From Flavobacterium sp. (GTDB lineage Bacteria > Bacteroidota > Bacteroidia > Flavobacteriales > Flavobacteriaceae), in NCBI RefSeq assembly GCF_027533505.1, contig NZ_JAPZUB010000003.1:1-64000 (forward strand): a DNA stretch of 64,000 nucleotides, read 5' to 3'. The stretch's first letter is position 1, and every line of letters starts with the position of its first letter. The notes under the pieces were generated by a model, which did not search any database, was not told where the DNA came from, and saw only the letters and a list, made by a program, of their open reading frames with translations. This document shows, piece by piece, positions 39,336-48,730 of the stretch. A program made the translations under genes and the position numbers.

Positions 39336-39361
39336 GACTTTAAAAATCAATACCCTAAAAC

Positions 39362-39392
39362 TTGGTCGGGTTGCAGAAAAATTATACTTTTG
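39362..39392 (+). promoter_or_regulatory. Bacteroidota-type promoter of tig, bracketed by a 10-bp inverted repeat
   Basis: TTG-N20-TACTTTTG. Confidence 0.6.
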
Positions 39393-39429
39393 CAACCCGA
39401 TTTTATATACTAAAAATTAGTTCAAACTC

Positions 39430-40764
39430 ATGAATATTACAAGAAATAATGTGGACGCTTTGAATGCAGTAGTGACTGTAGAAGTGAACAAAAGCGATTA
39501 TGCAGACAAAGTACAGGAAGTGTTAACCAACTACCGTAAAAATGCAAGCATCCCCGGATTCCGCAAAGGGGCTGTGCCCATGACGTTAATCCAAAAACAA
39601 TACGGAAAAGCAGTATTATTGGACGAAGTGAACAAATTGTTGCAAGAAAGTTTGAACAATTACTTGGTGGAAGAGAAATTAGACATCCTTGGAAACCCAC
39701 TTCCTAAAGTTACGGAAGATTTTAATTGGGATACTGACGATTTTAAATTCGAATTCGAATTGGGTCTTGCCCCTGAATTCTCCGTTGATTTAGGCGCTAA
39801 AACAAGCGTAGTAAAATATAATGTGATTGCCGACGAAACGATGCTAAACGCTCAAATCGCACGCATTCAAAAACAATACGGAAAGGTTATTGCCAAAGAT
39901 AAAGTTGAAGAAGGAAATGATGTCGCCGGTATTTTTGCCAACGTAGAGCGTGGCATCAACAACCGCACTACGCTTGATCTAGAAGATCTTGCCGACAAAA
40001 AAGCGGTAAAAGCAATTTTGGGTAAAAAAGTAGGCGACGTAGTGACCTTAAACACAAAAGGCTTGTTCAATGACGATCATAAATTAATGGATGTCCTCAA
40101 TATCGGTCACGATGACGTACACGGATTGGATGTCGAAGTGACCTTCACTATTGATGAAGTAATCGGATATGAGCCCGCTACCTTAGATCAAGAATTGTTT
40201 GATCGGTTGTTCGGACCCAAAGCAGTGACTTCTGTTGATGAGTTAAAAGCAAAAATCAAAGAAGATGCCGAGCGTCAATTCGCCCAACAAGCCGACCAAA
40301 AGTTCTTGAACGATGTGACGGAGTTCTTGGTAGAAGCTACAAAATTTGATTTGCCCGCTGAATTCTTAAAAAAATGGATTCAAACCACCGGCGAAAATCC
40401 AATCTCGGCCGAAGAAGCTGCTGCCGAATACGAACGCTCTGAAAAAGGATTGCGTTACCAATTAATCGAAAGTAAAATCATGAAGGACAACAACCTTCAA
40501 ATTACCTTCGACGAATTGAAAGACTACACCTCCGGTTTGATCAAACAACAAATGGCACAATTCGGTCAAATGGATCCCTCCGACGAGGATGTACAAGGCA
40601 TCGTAGCCCGCGTGATGTCCAATCAAGACGAAGTGCGCCGTTTGTCCGAACAAGTGATGAACCAAAAAATGTTGGATTTGTTCAAAACCAACGTGAAAGC
40701 CAAAACCAAAGAAGTGAACTACGAAGACTTCGTAAAAGCGATGTACGGCGAGTTGAAACACTAA
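39430..40764 (+). CDS. tig: trigger factor
   Basis: KASIPGFRKGAVPMTLIQKQYGKAVLLDEVNKLLQESL and N-terminal ribosome-binding domain; upstream of clpP/clpX. Confidence 0.95.
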   Translation: MNITRNNVDALNAVVTVEVNKSDYADKVQEVLTNYRKNASIPGFRKGAVPMTLIQKQYGKAVLLDEVNKLLQESLNNYLVEEKLDILGNPLPKVTEDFNWDTDDFKFEFELGLAPEFSVDLGAKTSVVKYNVIADETMLNAQIARIQKQYGKVIAKDKVEEGNDVAGIFANVERGINNRTTLDLEDLADKKAVKAILGKKVGDVVTLNTKGLFNDDHKLMDVLNIGHDDVHGLDVEVTFTIDEVIGYEPATLDQELFDRLFGPKAVTSVDELKAKIKEDAERQFAQQADQKFLNDVTEFLVEATKFDLPAEFLKKWIQTTGENPISAEEAAAEYERSEKGLRYQLIESKIMKDNNLQITFDELKDYTSGLIKQQMAQFGQMDPSDEDVQGIVARVMSNQDEVRRLSEQVMNQKMLDLFKTNVKAKTKEVNYEDFVKAMYGELKH

Positions 40765-40787
40765 TTCAAATAATATTGCTATATTTG

Positions 40788-40823
40788 AGCGTCAAAGTCT
40801 CCTCGATTTTGACGCTTTTTTTA
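40788..40823 (+). terminator. Terminator downstream of tig
   Basis: AGCGTCAAA-N11-TTTGACGCT followed by a T tract. Confidence 0.75.
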
Positions 40824-40843
40824 AATACGTTCTTACCGTTTTT

Positions 40844-40996
40844 GGGCAGCATTTCCGGCTTTTGTTTCGGTACCGTCGTGCCACTCGGTTGTTGTTCGGC
40901 CCCTCAGGCGCTTCCTTCGGTCGCGCTGCTGTTCCCACAACAACACGACCGCCACTTCCGGTGACCTTCACGACAATCCGGGCTGCAATTCCCTAA
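40844..40996. repeat. GC-rich structured extragenic element (copy 2)
   Basis: GGGCAGC...GCTGCAATTCCCTAA; internal GTTGTTGT/ACAACAAC inverted repeat. Compare 1207-1322. Confidence 0.5.
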
Positions 40997-41092
40997 AAAC
41001 CGTCACTTTGGCATTTCTATGAAAAGCGGTACAACCTTTGTACTCCTTTTCGCATCTAGTAAAAAGAATATTAATTCATTTCATCACAACCT

Positions 41093-41749
41093 ATGAATTT
41101 CGGAAAAGAATTTAAAAAATTTGCGACGAAAAAGCACGGGGTCAACAGCCTTTACTACGACAAAATCGTAGCCGGTATGACACCCTATATTATTGAAGAA
41201 CGTCAATTAAACGTTTCGCAACTCGATGTGTTCTCCCGTTTGATGATGGACCGCATCATCTTTTTGGGCACAGGCGTTGACGATTATGTGGCCAACATTA
41301 TCCAAGCGCAATTGCTCTTCTTGGAAAGTGTTGATGCTTCCAAAGACATTCAAATCTATATCAATTCGCCCGGCGGAAGCGTGTATGCCGGTTTGGGAAT
41401 TTACGATACCATGCAATATGTCAAACCCGATGTAGCCACCATCTGTACCGGAATGGCCGCGTCTATGGGGGCCGTACTCTTGTGTGCCGGCGCCGAAGGG
41501 AAACGTTCAGCCTTACCCCACTCCCGTGTCATGATTCACCAACCTTCTGGTGGAGCACAAGGCGTAGCTACCGATATGGAAATCAACTTGAAAGAAATGT
41601 TGAAATTGAAAGACGAATTGTACCATATTATTGCCAATCACTCGGGACAATCGTTTGATAAAGTATACAAAGACTCCGAACGCGACTACTGGATGATTGC
41701 CGATGAGGCCAAAGAATACGGTATGATCGACGAAGTATTACGCAGATAA
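41093..41749 (+). CDS. clpP: ATP-dependent Clp protease proteolytic subunit
   Basis: [47 protein letters not shown]. Confidence 0.97.
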   Translation: MNFGKEFKKFATKKHGVNSLYYDKIVAGMTPYIIEERQLNVSQLDVFSRLMMDRIIFLGTGVDDYVANIIQAQLLFLESVDASKDIQIYINSPGGSVYAGLGIYDTMQYVKPDVATICTGMAASMGAVLLCAGAEGKRSALPHSRVMIHQPSGGAQGVATDMEINLKEMLKLKDELYHIIANHSGQSFDKVYKDSERDYWMIADEAKEYGMIDEVLRR

Positions 41750-41832
41750 TTTTTAATAAGTCGCTAAGTAACCGAGTTTCTCAGCCTCATTCGCTCAGGT
41801 TCTCAGTTTCTCAGCTTCTCAGCAGCTCAATT

Positions 41833-43062
41833 ATGGCTAAAGAAGTTTTAGAATGTTCTTTTTGCGGACGTAAAAAACCCGAAACAAACTTGTTGATTGC
41901 CGGTATTAGCGCACACATTTGTGACCGCTGTATCGAGCAAGCGCATGGCATTGTATTGGAAGAAATTCGTACAGGAGCAAGCGCCAAATCGGCCGCCGAC
42001 TTGGTATTGAAACACCCTAAAGAGATTCGTTCCTTTTTGGATCAATATGTCATTGGTCAGGAACAAACCAAAAAAGTACTTTCCGTAGCGGTGTACAACC
42101 ACTACAAACGGTTAATGCAACCCCACGCAGCCGATGAAGTTGAAATTGAAAAGTCAAACATCATCATGGTCGGCCAAACGGGTACCGGCAAAACCTTAGT
42201 GGCTAAAACCATTGCGCGTATGTTGGATGTGCCCTTAGCGATCGTCGATGCCACCGTATTGACAGAAGCCGGTTATGTGGGCGAAGACGTTGAAAGTATT
42301 CTTACGCGTTTGCTTCAAGCCGCCGATTATGATGTGGCCAAAGCCGAACGCGGGATTGTTTTCATTGACGAAATTGATAAAATTGCACGAAAAAGCGATA
42401 ACCCCTCCATTACCCGCGACGTGTCGGGTGAAGGGGTGCAGCAAGCCTTACTCAAATTGTTGGAAGGAACCGTGGTCAACGTTCCCCCAAAAGGCGGACG
42501 AAAACACCCCGACCAAAAATTTGTGGAGGTCAATACCCAAAACATCCTATTTATCGCGGGTGGTGCTTTCGATGGTATCGAACGCGTGATTTCAAAACGT
42601 TTAAATCGACAAGCCGTTGGGTACAGCAACCAAAAGAAGGAAGCAGTGGATAAGGATAATTTGTTGCAATACATTACCCCCAAAGACTTGAAAGATTTTG
42701 GTTTAATTCCCGAAATCATTGGTCGTTTACCTGTTTTAACCCACATGGATCCACTCGATAAAGCAACCTTACGGGCCATACTTACCGAACCCAAAAATGC
42801 CTTAATCAAGCAGTATGAAAAATTGTTTGCGATGGATCACGTAGCCTTAACGGTGACCCATGAAGCACTCGATTATATTGTTGAAAAAGCATTGGAGTAC
42901 AAATTGGGTGCCCGAGGATTGCGCTCGCTTTGCGAAGCCATTCTCACCGACGCTATGTACGAACTACCCGGCTCTGACGAACGAAATCTAGAGATAGACC
43001 AAGCCTATGCCGAGCATGCGTTGAATAAAAACTTACTGAAACGATTAGAAATTGCTTCTTAA
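41833..43062 (+). CDS. clpX: ATP-dependent Clp protease ATP-binding subunit ClpX
   Basis: Zn finger (CSFCGRKK...CDRC), [33 protein letters not shown]. Confidence 0.98.
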   Translation: MAKEVLECSFCGRKKPETNLLIAGISAHICDRCIEQAHGIVLEEIRTGASAKSAADLVLKHPKEIRSFLDQYVIGQEQTKKVLSVAVYNHYKRLMQPHAADEVEIEKSNIIMVGQTGTGKTLVAKTIARMLDVPLAIVDATVLTEAGYVGEDVESILTRLLQAADYDVAKAERGIVFIDEIDKIARKSDNPSITRDVSGEGVQQALLKLLEGTVVNVPPKGGRKHPDQKFVEVNTQNILFIAGGAFDGIERVISKRLNRQAVGYSNQKKEAVDKDNLLQYITPKDLKDFGLIPEIIGRLPVLTHMDPLDKATLRAILTEPKNALIKQYEKLFAMDHVALTVTHEALDYIVEKALEYKLGARGLRSLCEAILTDAMYELPGSDERNLEIDQAYAEHALNKNLLKRLEIAS

Positions 43063-43067
43063 AACAC

Positions 43068-43096
43068 AAAAACCCGATCCACCGATCGGGTTTTTT
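43068..43096. terminator. Bidirectional terminator after clpX
   Basis: AAAACCCGATC-N4-GATCGGGTTTT. Confidence 0.85.
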
Positions 43097-43113
43097 ATGC
43101 ACTAACCTCAAAT

Positions 43114-45327
43114 TTATTTCAGTAAGCCGCCTCCAGCATTTACTTTCTCCGTTTGAATGTCGGTGTTTTCTTTCTGAAGTTTTAGATTACCAAAATTATA
43201 CGTCAACGAAATTCGGAATACGCGTGAGTCAATCTTCTCACGGAAACGCGTATCCAAATTTTCTCCAGCCACCAACGCGTTAATGTTATTTTGATTAAAC
43301 AAATCCATCGCATGGAGACCCACTTTTAGTTTTTTATCCATAAACTCCTTGTGGAAGGAAATATCAAATTGCTGAATGGGTTTGGTAATGCGGTAGATTT
43401 CCCAGTTCCCATTGCCCGGCAAAATGAAATAATTCATCACATTTTTGATGCCCCAAGGCAAAATAATTTGCGCCTGTGCCCCATAATTGAATAGCCCCTC
43501 GGTCCCGTAAGGCAGGGAAACTCCTCGTAATTCCGACTTGATATAGTTTACATTCACAAAAATGTAATTCATTTGATCCATGTTGTTCATGCGTTTTTGA
43601 AATTCTTCTTTTCCTTTAAAAAAATAATCCAACGGAATAGGAAAACTGGCAAAAGCACTGAAGGTTCTAAACTCCTCAAACTGACGGAACGTGGCATTGC
43701 TAATAGGCGTAGCGGCAGTAGGGTCTGCGCTGAAAACAAATAAATTATTGTCCTTACTAATTGTATAATTGGCCCCTAATTGTACAAATTGGAAGGCTGT
43801 AAATTTCAATTCAAAATTGTCCAAGAACGTTGGATTCAACAATGGATTTCCTTGCGAAGCATTGAATTGGTCAAAATTGGAACTGTTGTTGGGATTCAAT
43901 GAGAAATAATTCGGTTGGTTGATTTTTTTAGCATACGAGGCCGAAACATTCAATTGGTCCGTGAAGGCATAAAGCGCACTCAAATTGGGAAACAGATTTC
44001 GATTGGTGAACGTTACCTTTTGCGCTAAAGTGTTCGTCAAACGTTCAATATGAAAGTTTTCGTAGCGTAACCCAGCGGTCAGACTCAATTTTTTAAATTG
44101 TTGGCGCGCTTCTACATAAAAGGCCAAATTATCCTCGCGATAGTCGAAGGTGATCACATTGGGGGTTACACTATTTAAAAAGTAGTTTCCATCTTGAACC
44201 ACCGACAAATAATTGTATTTCCCTCCCGTAGAAAGGGTCAACTTCCATTTCGGAATAGGAAAGACAAAGTCGTATTTCAAATAATGATTGTCCAAGTGGA
44301 AAACCGAATTACTCGTATTGGTAAAGGTGTTTGACGATGCAAAATCAAAAGCAGAAGCCGACGATATGGGTTTTTGATCCAAGAAATTAGAATAAGCGGT
44401 AACATCAAAAGAAGAACCGATGGTGTCCAATTTTTGTTTAAACTGCAAACTCAACTCGTGATTGTAGCTCTTGTTTTTGGACAAGCCATTGTTGCGGTAA
44501 TCAATATTTTCACCCAACGTGCTGTTTTCAAAACGACTGCGTTCATTGGCGGCATTTACATTGTAATTGAATAACAAATTGGAACGCTCATTAAAACGGT
44601 AATTGGTGCCTCCCCGAAAGTAAAAGTTGCGGTAAATGTTGACCCCAAAATTTTCTTGATCCAAAAATTTATCAGGTGTAAAAGCAGTAAAGGTTTGGGT
44701 GATACGACGGCGATTTTCTCCCTCAATATAGTTGTAGCCCGTCATGGTTTGCCAACTCAATTTGCCGGATTTTCCATTGACCAATACTTGTGGACTTGGT
44801 TTTTGGTATTTGTTGAAGTTGTAATTGATGTTGATACTGGCATTGATTCCCGCTTTGCGCTTGGCATTGGTTACAATATTAATGATTGAACCACTTGCAT
44901 TGGCGTCATAAGAAGCGCCGGGATTGTAAATCAATTCTACTTTTTCAATGGCATTGGCGGGGAGTGAACTCAGGTAGTTTTGCAAATCGGTTCCCGCCAA
45001 TGAGGTGGGCGCTCCATCGATAAAAATACGAACACCACGACCGTTGAGCGAAATTTCGCCCGTAGGCGAAGTAATTACACCGGGTAATTTTTTGATCGCA
45101 TCCAAACTACTGCCGCTACTCACCATCGGGTTGTCTTTGATGGAAACCGTTGTTTTGTCGGATTCAACTTTTATGTATTTGCGCTTTTGTGCAATGGTTA
45201 CCTCATCAAGGGTAGTAACCTTGGTTTTGATCGAATCGTTGGCTTGGACTTTTTCTGGGTTGTTTGGTTCTTGCGCAAGGGCGCTTAAGCCTACCAATAG
45301 CAGTAGGGTCAAATAAGTTGATTTCAT
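43114..45327 (-). CDS. TonB-dependent receptor / outer membrane beta-barrel family protein
   Basis: Signal peptide; plug-like segment LDAIKKLPGVITSPTGEISLNGRGVRIFIDG...IEKVELIYNPGASYDANASGSIINIVT; barrel ending ISLTYNFGN. Confidence 0.9.
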   Translation of the reverse strand: MKSTYLTLLLLVGLSALAQEPNNPEKVQANDSIKTKVTTLDEVTIAQKRKYIKVESDKTTVSIKDNPMVSSGSSLDAIKKLPGVITSPTGEISLNGRGVRIFIDGAPTSLAGTDLQNYLSSLPANAIEKVELIYNPGASYDANASGSIINIVTNAKRKAGINASININYNFNKYQKPSPQVLVNGKSGKLSWQTMTGYNYIEGENRRRITQTFTAFTPDKFLDQENFGVNIYRNFYFRGGTNYRFNERSNLLFNYNVNAANERSRFENSTLGENIDYRNNGLSKNKSYNHELSLQFKQKLDTIGSSFDVTAYSNFLDQKPISSASAFDFASSNTFTNTSNSVFHLDNHYLKYDFVFPIPKWKLTLSTGGKYNYLSVVQDGNYFLNSVTPNVITFDYREDNLAFYVEARQQFKKLSLTAGLRYENFHIERLTNTLAQKVTFTNRNLFPNLSALYAFTDQLNVSASYAKKINQPNYFSLNPNNSSNFDQFNASQGNPLLNPTFLDNFELKFTAFQFVQLGANYTISKDNNLFVFSADPTAATPISNATFRQFEEFRTFSAFASFPIPLDYFFKGKEEFQKRMNNMDQMNYIFVNVNYIKSELRGVSLPYGTEGLFNYGAQAQIILPWGIKNVMNYFILPGNGNWEIYRITKPIQQFDISFHKEFMDKKLKVGLHAMDLFNQNNINALVAGENLDTRFREKIDSRVFRISLTYNFGNLKLQKENTDIQTEKVNAGGGLLK

Positions 45328-45401
45328 GATTGTGATTGATTGATGATTACACGTAAGACTCTCGTGTCGTACATTTGTTACATCTGAATCACAAAAAAAT
45401 G

Positions 45402-45539
45402 TTATCCTGGAAGTTTTGAATTTGGCGAATGCACCGGTTGAATGTCAATAGTGACACAACGACGGCCATAACATTTCATCCGTTTTGGGCCACACGCTAC
45501 AAAACTCAATGCCAAAAGGAATACTACGACTTTTCTCAT
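45402..45539 (-). CDS. small (45 aa) putative lipoprotein, translationally coupled to the upstream GH3-like gene
   Basis: MRKVVVFLLALSFVACGPKRMKCYGRRCVTIDIQPVHSPNSKLPG*; lipobox LSFVAC; ATGA overlap with the stop of the gene at 45536. Confidence 0.6.
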   Translation of the reverse strand: MRKVVVFLLALSFVACGPKRMKCYGRRCVTIDIQPVHSPNSKLPG

Positions 45540-47065
45540 AAGAAATGGGGTGTTTGTTGTAACCCTAATAGTTGCTCCAAATAATCCCGTTGGTTGGATA
45601 AACGTGGAATTTTATTTTGTCCTCCCAATTTATTGCGCTCTTTCAGCCAATCGTAGAACAAGTTCTCTCGGGCGACATTCACTTTCAACGGGTTTAAGGT
45701 CATATTGTTGTAACGTTTGGCTTCGTAATCAGAATTCAACGATTGCAAGGTTTCGTCCAAAAGTTTGGCAAAGGCCTCCATCGACTCCGGTTTTTGGGCA
45801 AATTCGATCATCCATTCATGGGCGCCCTTTTCTTTACCTTGCATAAAAATAGGAGCCACGGTATAATCTTTAATTTCACATTGCAACTGTTTACAGGTTT
45901 CGGCCAAAGCGCGATCGGTATTTTCCACCATCAATTCTTCGCCAAATACATTGATAAAATGCTTCGTACGTCCCGAAACCCGAATTCGATAGGGATTTAG
46001 CGAAGTAAAGCGCACCGTATCGCCAATCATATAGCGCCATAAGCCTGAGTTGGTGGTGATGACCACAGCATAGTTTTTGTCGCATTCTACCTCGGCCAAC
46101 CGAACGATTTTTTGCTCTGAAGTACCAAAAGTGTCCATCGGAATGAATTCGTAAAAAATGCCGTAATCCAACATCAACAATAAATCACTCGAATAATTTT
46201 GATCTTGAATGGCGAAAAAGCCCTCGCTGGCATTATAAATTTCGTAATATTTGAATTCTGTCTTTGGAATGATTTTTTGGTATTGCTCACGGTAGGGTTC
46301 AAAACTAACCCCGCCATGAAAATAGACTTCCAAATTGGGCCAGAGCTCCAACAAATTAGTTTTCCCTTCTTCGTGCAACATACGGTTAATCAATACGAGC
46401 ATCCACGAGGGAACTCCAGCGAAACTCGTGACATTTTCATTTTTAGTTTCTTGAATAATGGCGGCCAATTTGGTTTCCCATTCACTCATCAATGAAGTTT
46501 TATTGCTCGGGGTGCTGCTAAACTCGGCCCAAAGCGGCATGTTTTCAATGAGTATCGCCGACAGGTCTCCAAAATACGTATTGTTGTTGGCATAGATTTG
46601 CGAACTGCCTCCAAGGCGTAAACTTTTTCCCAAAAACAAGCCCGAATCGGGGTTATTATGTAAGTACATCGCCAGTAAATCTTTGCTGCCTTTGTAATGA
46701 CAATCCTCCAAGGCTTCATTGCTCACCGGTATAAATTTACTTTTGGCATTGGTCGTTCCGCTCGATTTGGCAAACCACTTGATGGGAGAATGCCAAAAAA
46801 TATTTTGATACCCCCTGCGGGTTTCTTCAATGAGGGGTTCCAAATCTTCATAACTAGAGACGGGCACACGATCAATGAAGGTTTGGTAACTTTTGACCGA
46901 GGCGAAATCATATTTTTTACCAATCACCGTTTCCTCACAATTACGAATCAGGTTCAATAACAAATCTTCTTGAACTTCATTAGGGTATTTTAAAAACAAC
47001 TCAATTTGGTGAATGCGTTGTTTTAATACCCAAGAGGCGATGGAATTGATGATGGGAAATGGCAT
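45536..47065 (-). CDS. GH3 auxin-responsive promoter family protein
   Basis: FAKSSGTTNAKSKFIPVSNEAL, YHGGVSFEPYREQY, YNASEGFFAIQD, acyl-adenylate-like features. Confidence 0.9.
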   Translation of the reverse strand: MPFPIINSIASWVLKQRIHQIELFLKYPNEVQEDLLLNLIRNCEETVIGKKYDFASVKSYQTFIDRVPVSSYEDLEPLIEETRRGYQNIFWHSPIKWFAKSSGTTNAKSKFIPVSNEALEDCHYKGSKDLLAMYLHNNPDSGLFLGKSLRLGGSSQIYANNNTYFGDLSAILIENMPLWAEFSSTPSNKTSLMSEWETKLAAIIQETKNENVTSFAGVPSWMLVLINRMLHEEGKTNLLELWPNLEVYFHGGVSFEPYREQYQKIIPKTEFKYYEIYNASEGFFAIQDQNYSSDLLLMLDYGIFYEFIPMDTFGTSEQKIVRLAEVECDKNYAVVITTNSGLWRYMIGDTVRFTSLNPYRIRVSGRTKHFINVFGEELMVENTDRALAETCKQLQCEIKDYTVAPIFMQGKEKGAHEWMIEFAQKPESMEAFAKLLDETLQSLNSDYEAKRYNNMTLNPLKVNVARENLFYDWLKERNKLGGQNKIPRLSNQRDYLEQLLGLQQTPHFL

Positions 47066-47272
47066 AAAAATAATTTTAAATCATAAAGTTGTAGGGGAAT
47101 AAAAACAAATTCGTTTCAATCAAATCCCATAATTTTATGATTTGTATAGCTAGTTAAAAGTACTAAAAAATGCCTTTACCCCAAAAGAAATGGTGAAAAA
47201 AAAGAAATTTTATTCCCTAAGCATAGTAGTTGTTTTATCTTTACACGATTATCCATTTCAATTTTTGAGGCA

Positions 47273-48067
47273 ATGTCTTACGAAGGTGTATTAACCAAAA
47301 TGCAAACCGAATTTCAAGCACCTATTCAATACTATTTGGTTTTTGAAAACAGTTTTTTACACATGAACCAACTTTTGGGGAAGCCGCTTGCCATACACCA
47401 TACGGGCTACCAATGTTTGCAATGTGGAAAAGCCAAGAAAATTTTTAGACAAGGGTTTTGTTACGATTGTTTTATGCAAAGTCCGTCGGCAGGCGATTGG
47501 ATTATGAAGCCCGAATTGAGTACCGCCCATTTGGATATTGAAGATCGGGATTTGGACTATGAAAAACGAATCCAATTACAACCCCACATCGTTTATTTGG
47601 CCCTTTCAAGTGATGTCAAAGTGGGGGTTACCCGAAAAACGCAAGTGCCTACACGCTGGATTGATCAAGGAGCGGTTCAAGCCTTGCCTATCGTAGAAGT
47701 GCCCAATCGGTATTTGGCAGGAATTACCGAAGTCGCGTTGAAACAGTATTTCGCCGACAAAACCAACTGGCAAAAGATGTTGAAAAATGAAGTGCCCACC
47801 GCCGATTTGCCTTACATGCTCACTACATTGGCAGAAAAACTCCCAGAGGAAGTGCGTCCTTATTTTGATCTAAATGCCAATAGCCTTTGGGAATTGCACT
47901 ATCCCGTACTGCAATACCCTTCCAAAGTAGTGAGTCTCAATTTGGACAAGTCGCCATTTTATGAAGGTAAACTAGTAGGAATTAAAGGGCAATATTTGCT
48001 TTTTGAAGATCAAACGGTGTTTAATGTACGCACCTATGAAGGCTATACGGTAAGTATTGAAGTATAA
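47273..48067 (+). CDS. DUF2797-like protein with zinc-binding motif
   Basis: CLQCGKAKKIFRQGFCYDCF and VKVGVTRKTQVPTRWIDQGAVQALPIVEVPNRYLAG. Confidence 0.8.
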   Translation: MSYEGVLTKMQTEFQAPIQYYLVFENSFLHMNQLLGKPLAIHHTGYQCLQCGKAKKIFRQGFCYDCFMQSPSAGDWIMKPELSTAHLDIEDRDLDYEKRIQLQPHIVYLALSSDVKVGVTRKTQVPTRWIDQGAVQALPIVEVPNRYLAGITEVALKQYFADKTNWQKMLKNEVPTADLPYMLTTLAEKLPEEVRPYFDLNANSLWELHYPVLQYPSKVVSLNLDKSPFYEGKLVGIKGQYLLFEDQTVFNVRTYEGYTVSIEV

Positions 48068-48098
48068 AAAAACGACCAAGGAGTACTTGGCCGTTGAA
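48068..48098. terminator. Terminator between convergent genes
   Basis: AACGACCAAG-N5-CTTGGCCGTT with flanking A tract. Confidence 0.6.
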
Positions 48099-48119
48099 TT
48101 TATAAAAGTGATTCCCAAC

Positions 48120-48698
48120 TTAAAGGCGCACGACACATCCTAAGTTAAGACTTCCTGCAACATTTCGAACATCAAACCTTGGGTCTTTTGAAATATCTGT
48201 CATTCCAGAAAAAGCTTGATAGTCAATGAGTAATCCGGTGCGTTTGTTTAAGAAGATTTTGTATCCAATACCAAACGAAAGTCCGATTTGAGTCCCTTCA
48301 ACTAATTCTGAAATATCTTCACCATCGGCTTTCGCAGAGGTCAATACCCCGCCCGTCAATCCGAAGTTCAAATTCCAAGCCCGACTGGAACCAAAGTGCC
48401 AATTGGCATTCACTGGGATTTGTATATAATTTAATTTTTCATCAAAGCCTAAAACTTCAACCCCCATGGTTTGCGATTGCAATCCCGTTCGAATACTCCA
48501 GCGGTTGTTAAAATAAAAATCACCGAGCGCACCAAATTGAAAGGTGTTTAAGGTGTTTGTATTAGAAATATAGCCTGAGCTATATGTTGACGAATGATAC
48601 CCAATGTAAGGGGTAAGTTCAACATCACCGCGAACGCGTTTTTGGGCAGTGGCACACAAGCCTGTGGCGAGTACTGCAATAAGAATGATTTTTTTCAT
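48120..48698 (-). CDS. porin family / outer membrane beta-barrel protein
   Basis: Signal peptide, small barrel pattern, ends NVAGSLNLGCVVRL. Confidence 0.75.
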   Translation of the reverse strand: MKKIILIAVLATGLCATAQKRVRGDVELTPYIGYHSSTYSSGYISNTNTLNTFQFGALGDFYFNNRWSIRTGLQSQTMGVEVLGFDEKLNYIQIPVNANWHFGSSRAWNLNFGLTGGVLTSAKADGEDISELVEGTQIGLSFGIGYKIFLNKRTGLLIDYQAFSGMTDISKDPRFDVRNVAGSLNLGCVVRL

Positions 48699-48730
48699 GG
48701 TAACGAATTAGAATTATTGCTGCGAAGATA

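Noticed and set aside
40776-40964. 62-aa ORF in the tig-clpP spacer
   Set aside because: Runs across the tig terminator and the GC-rich structured element; better explained as extragenic structure.
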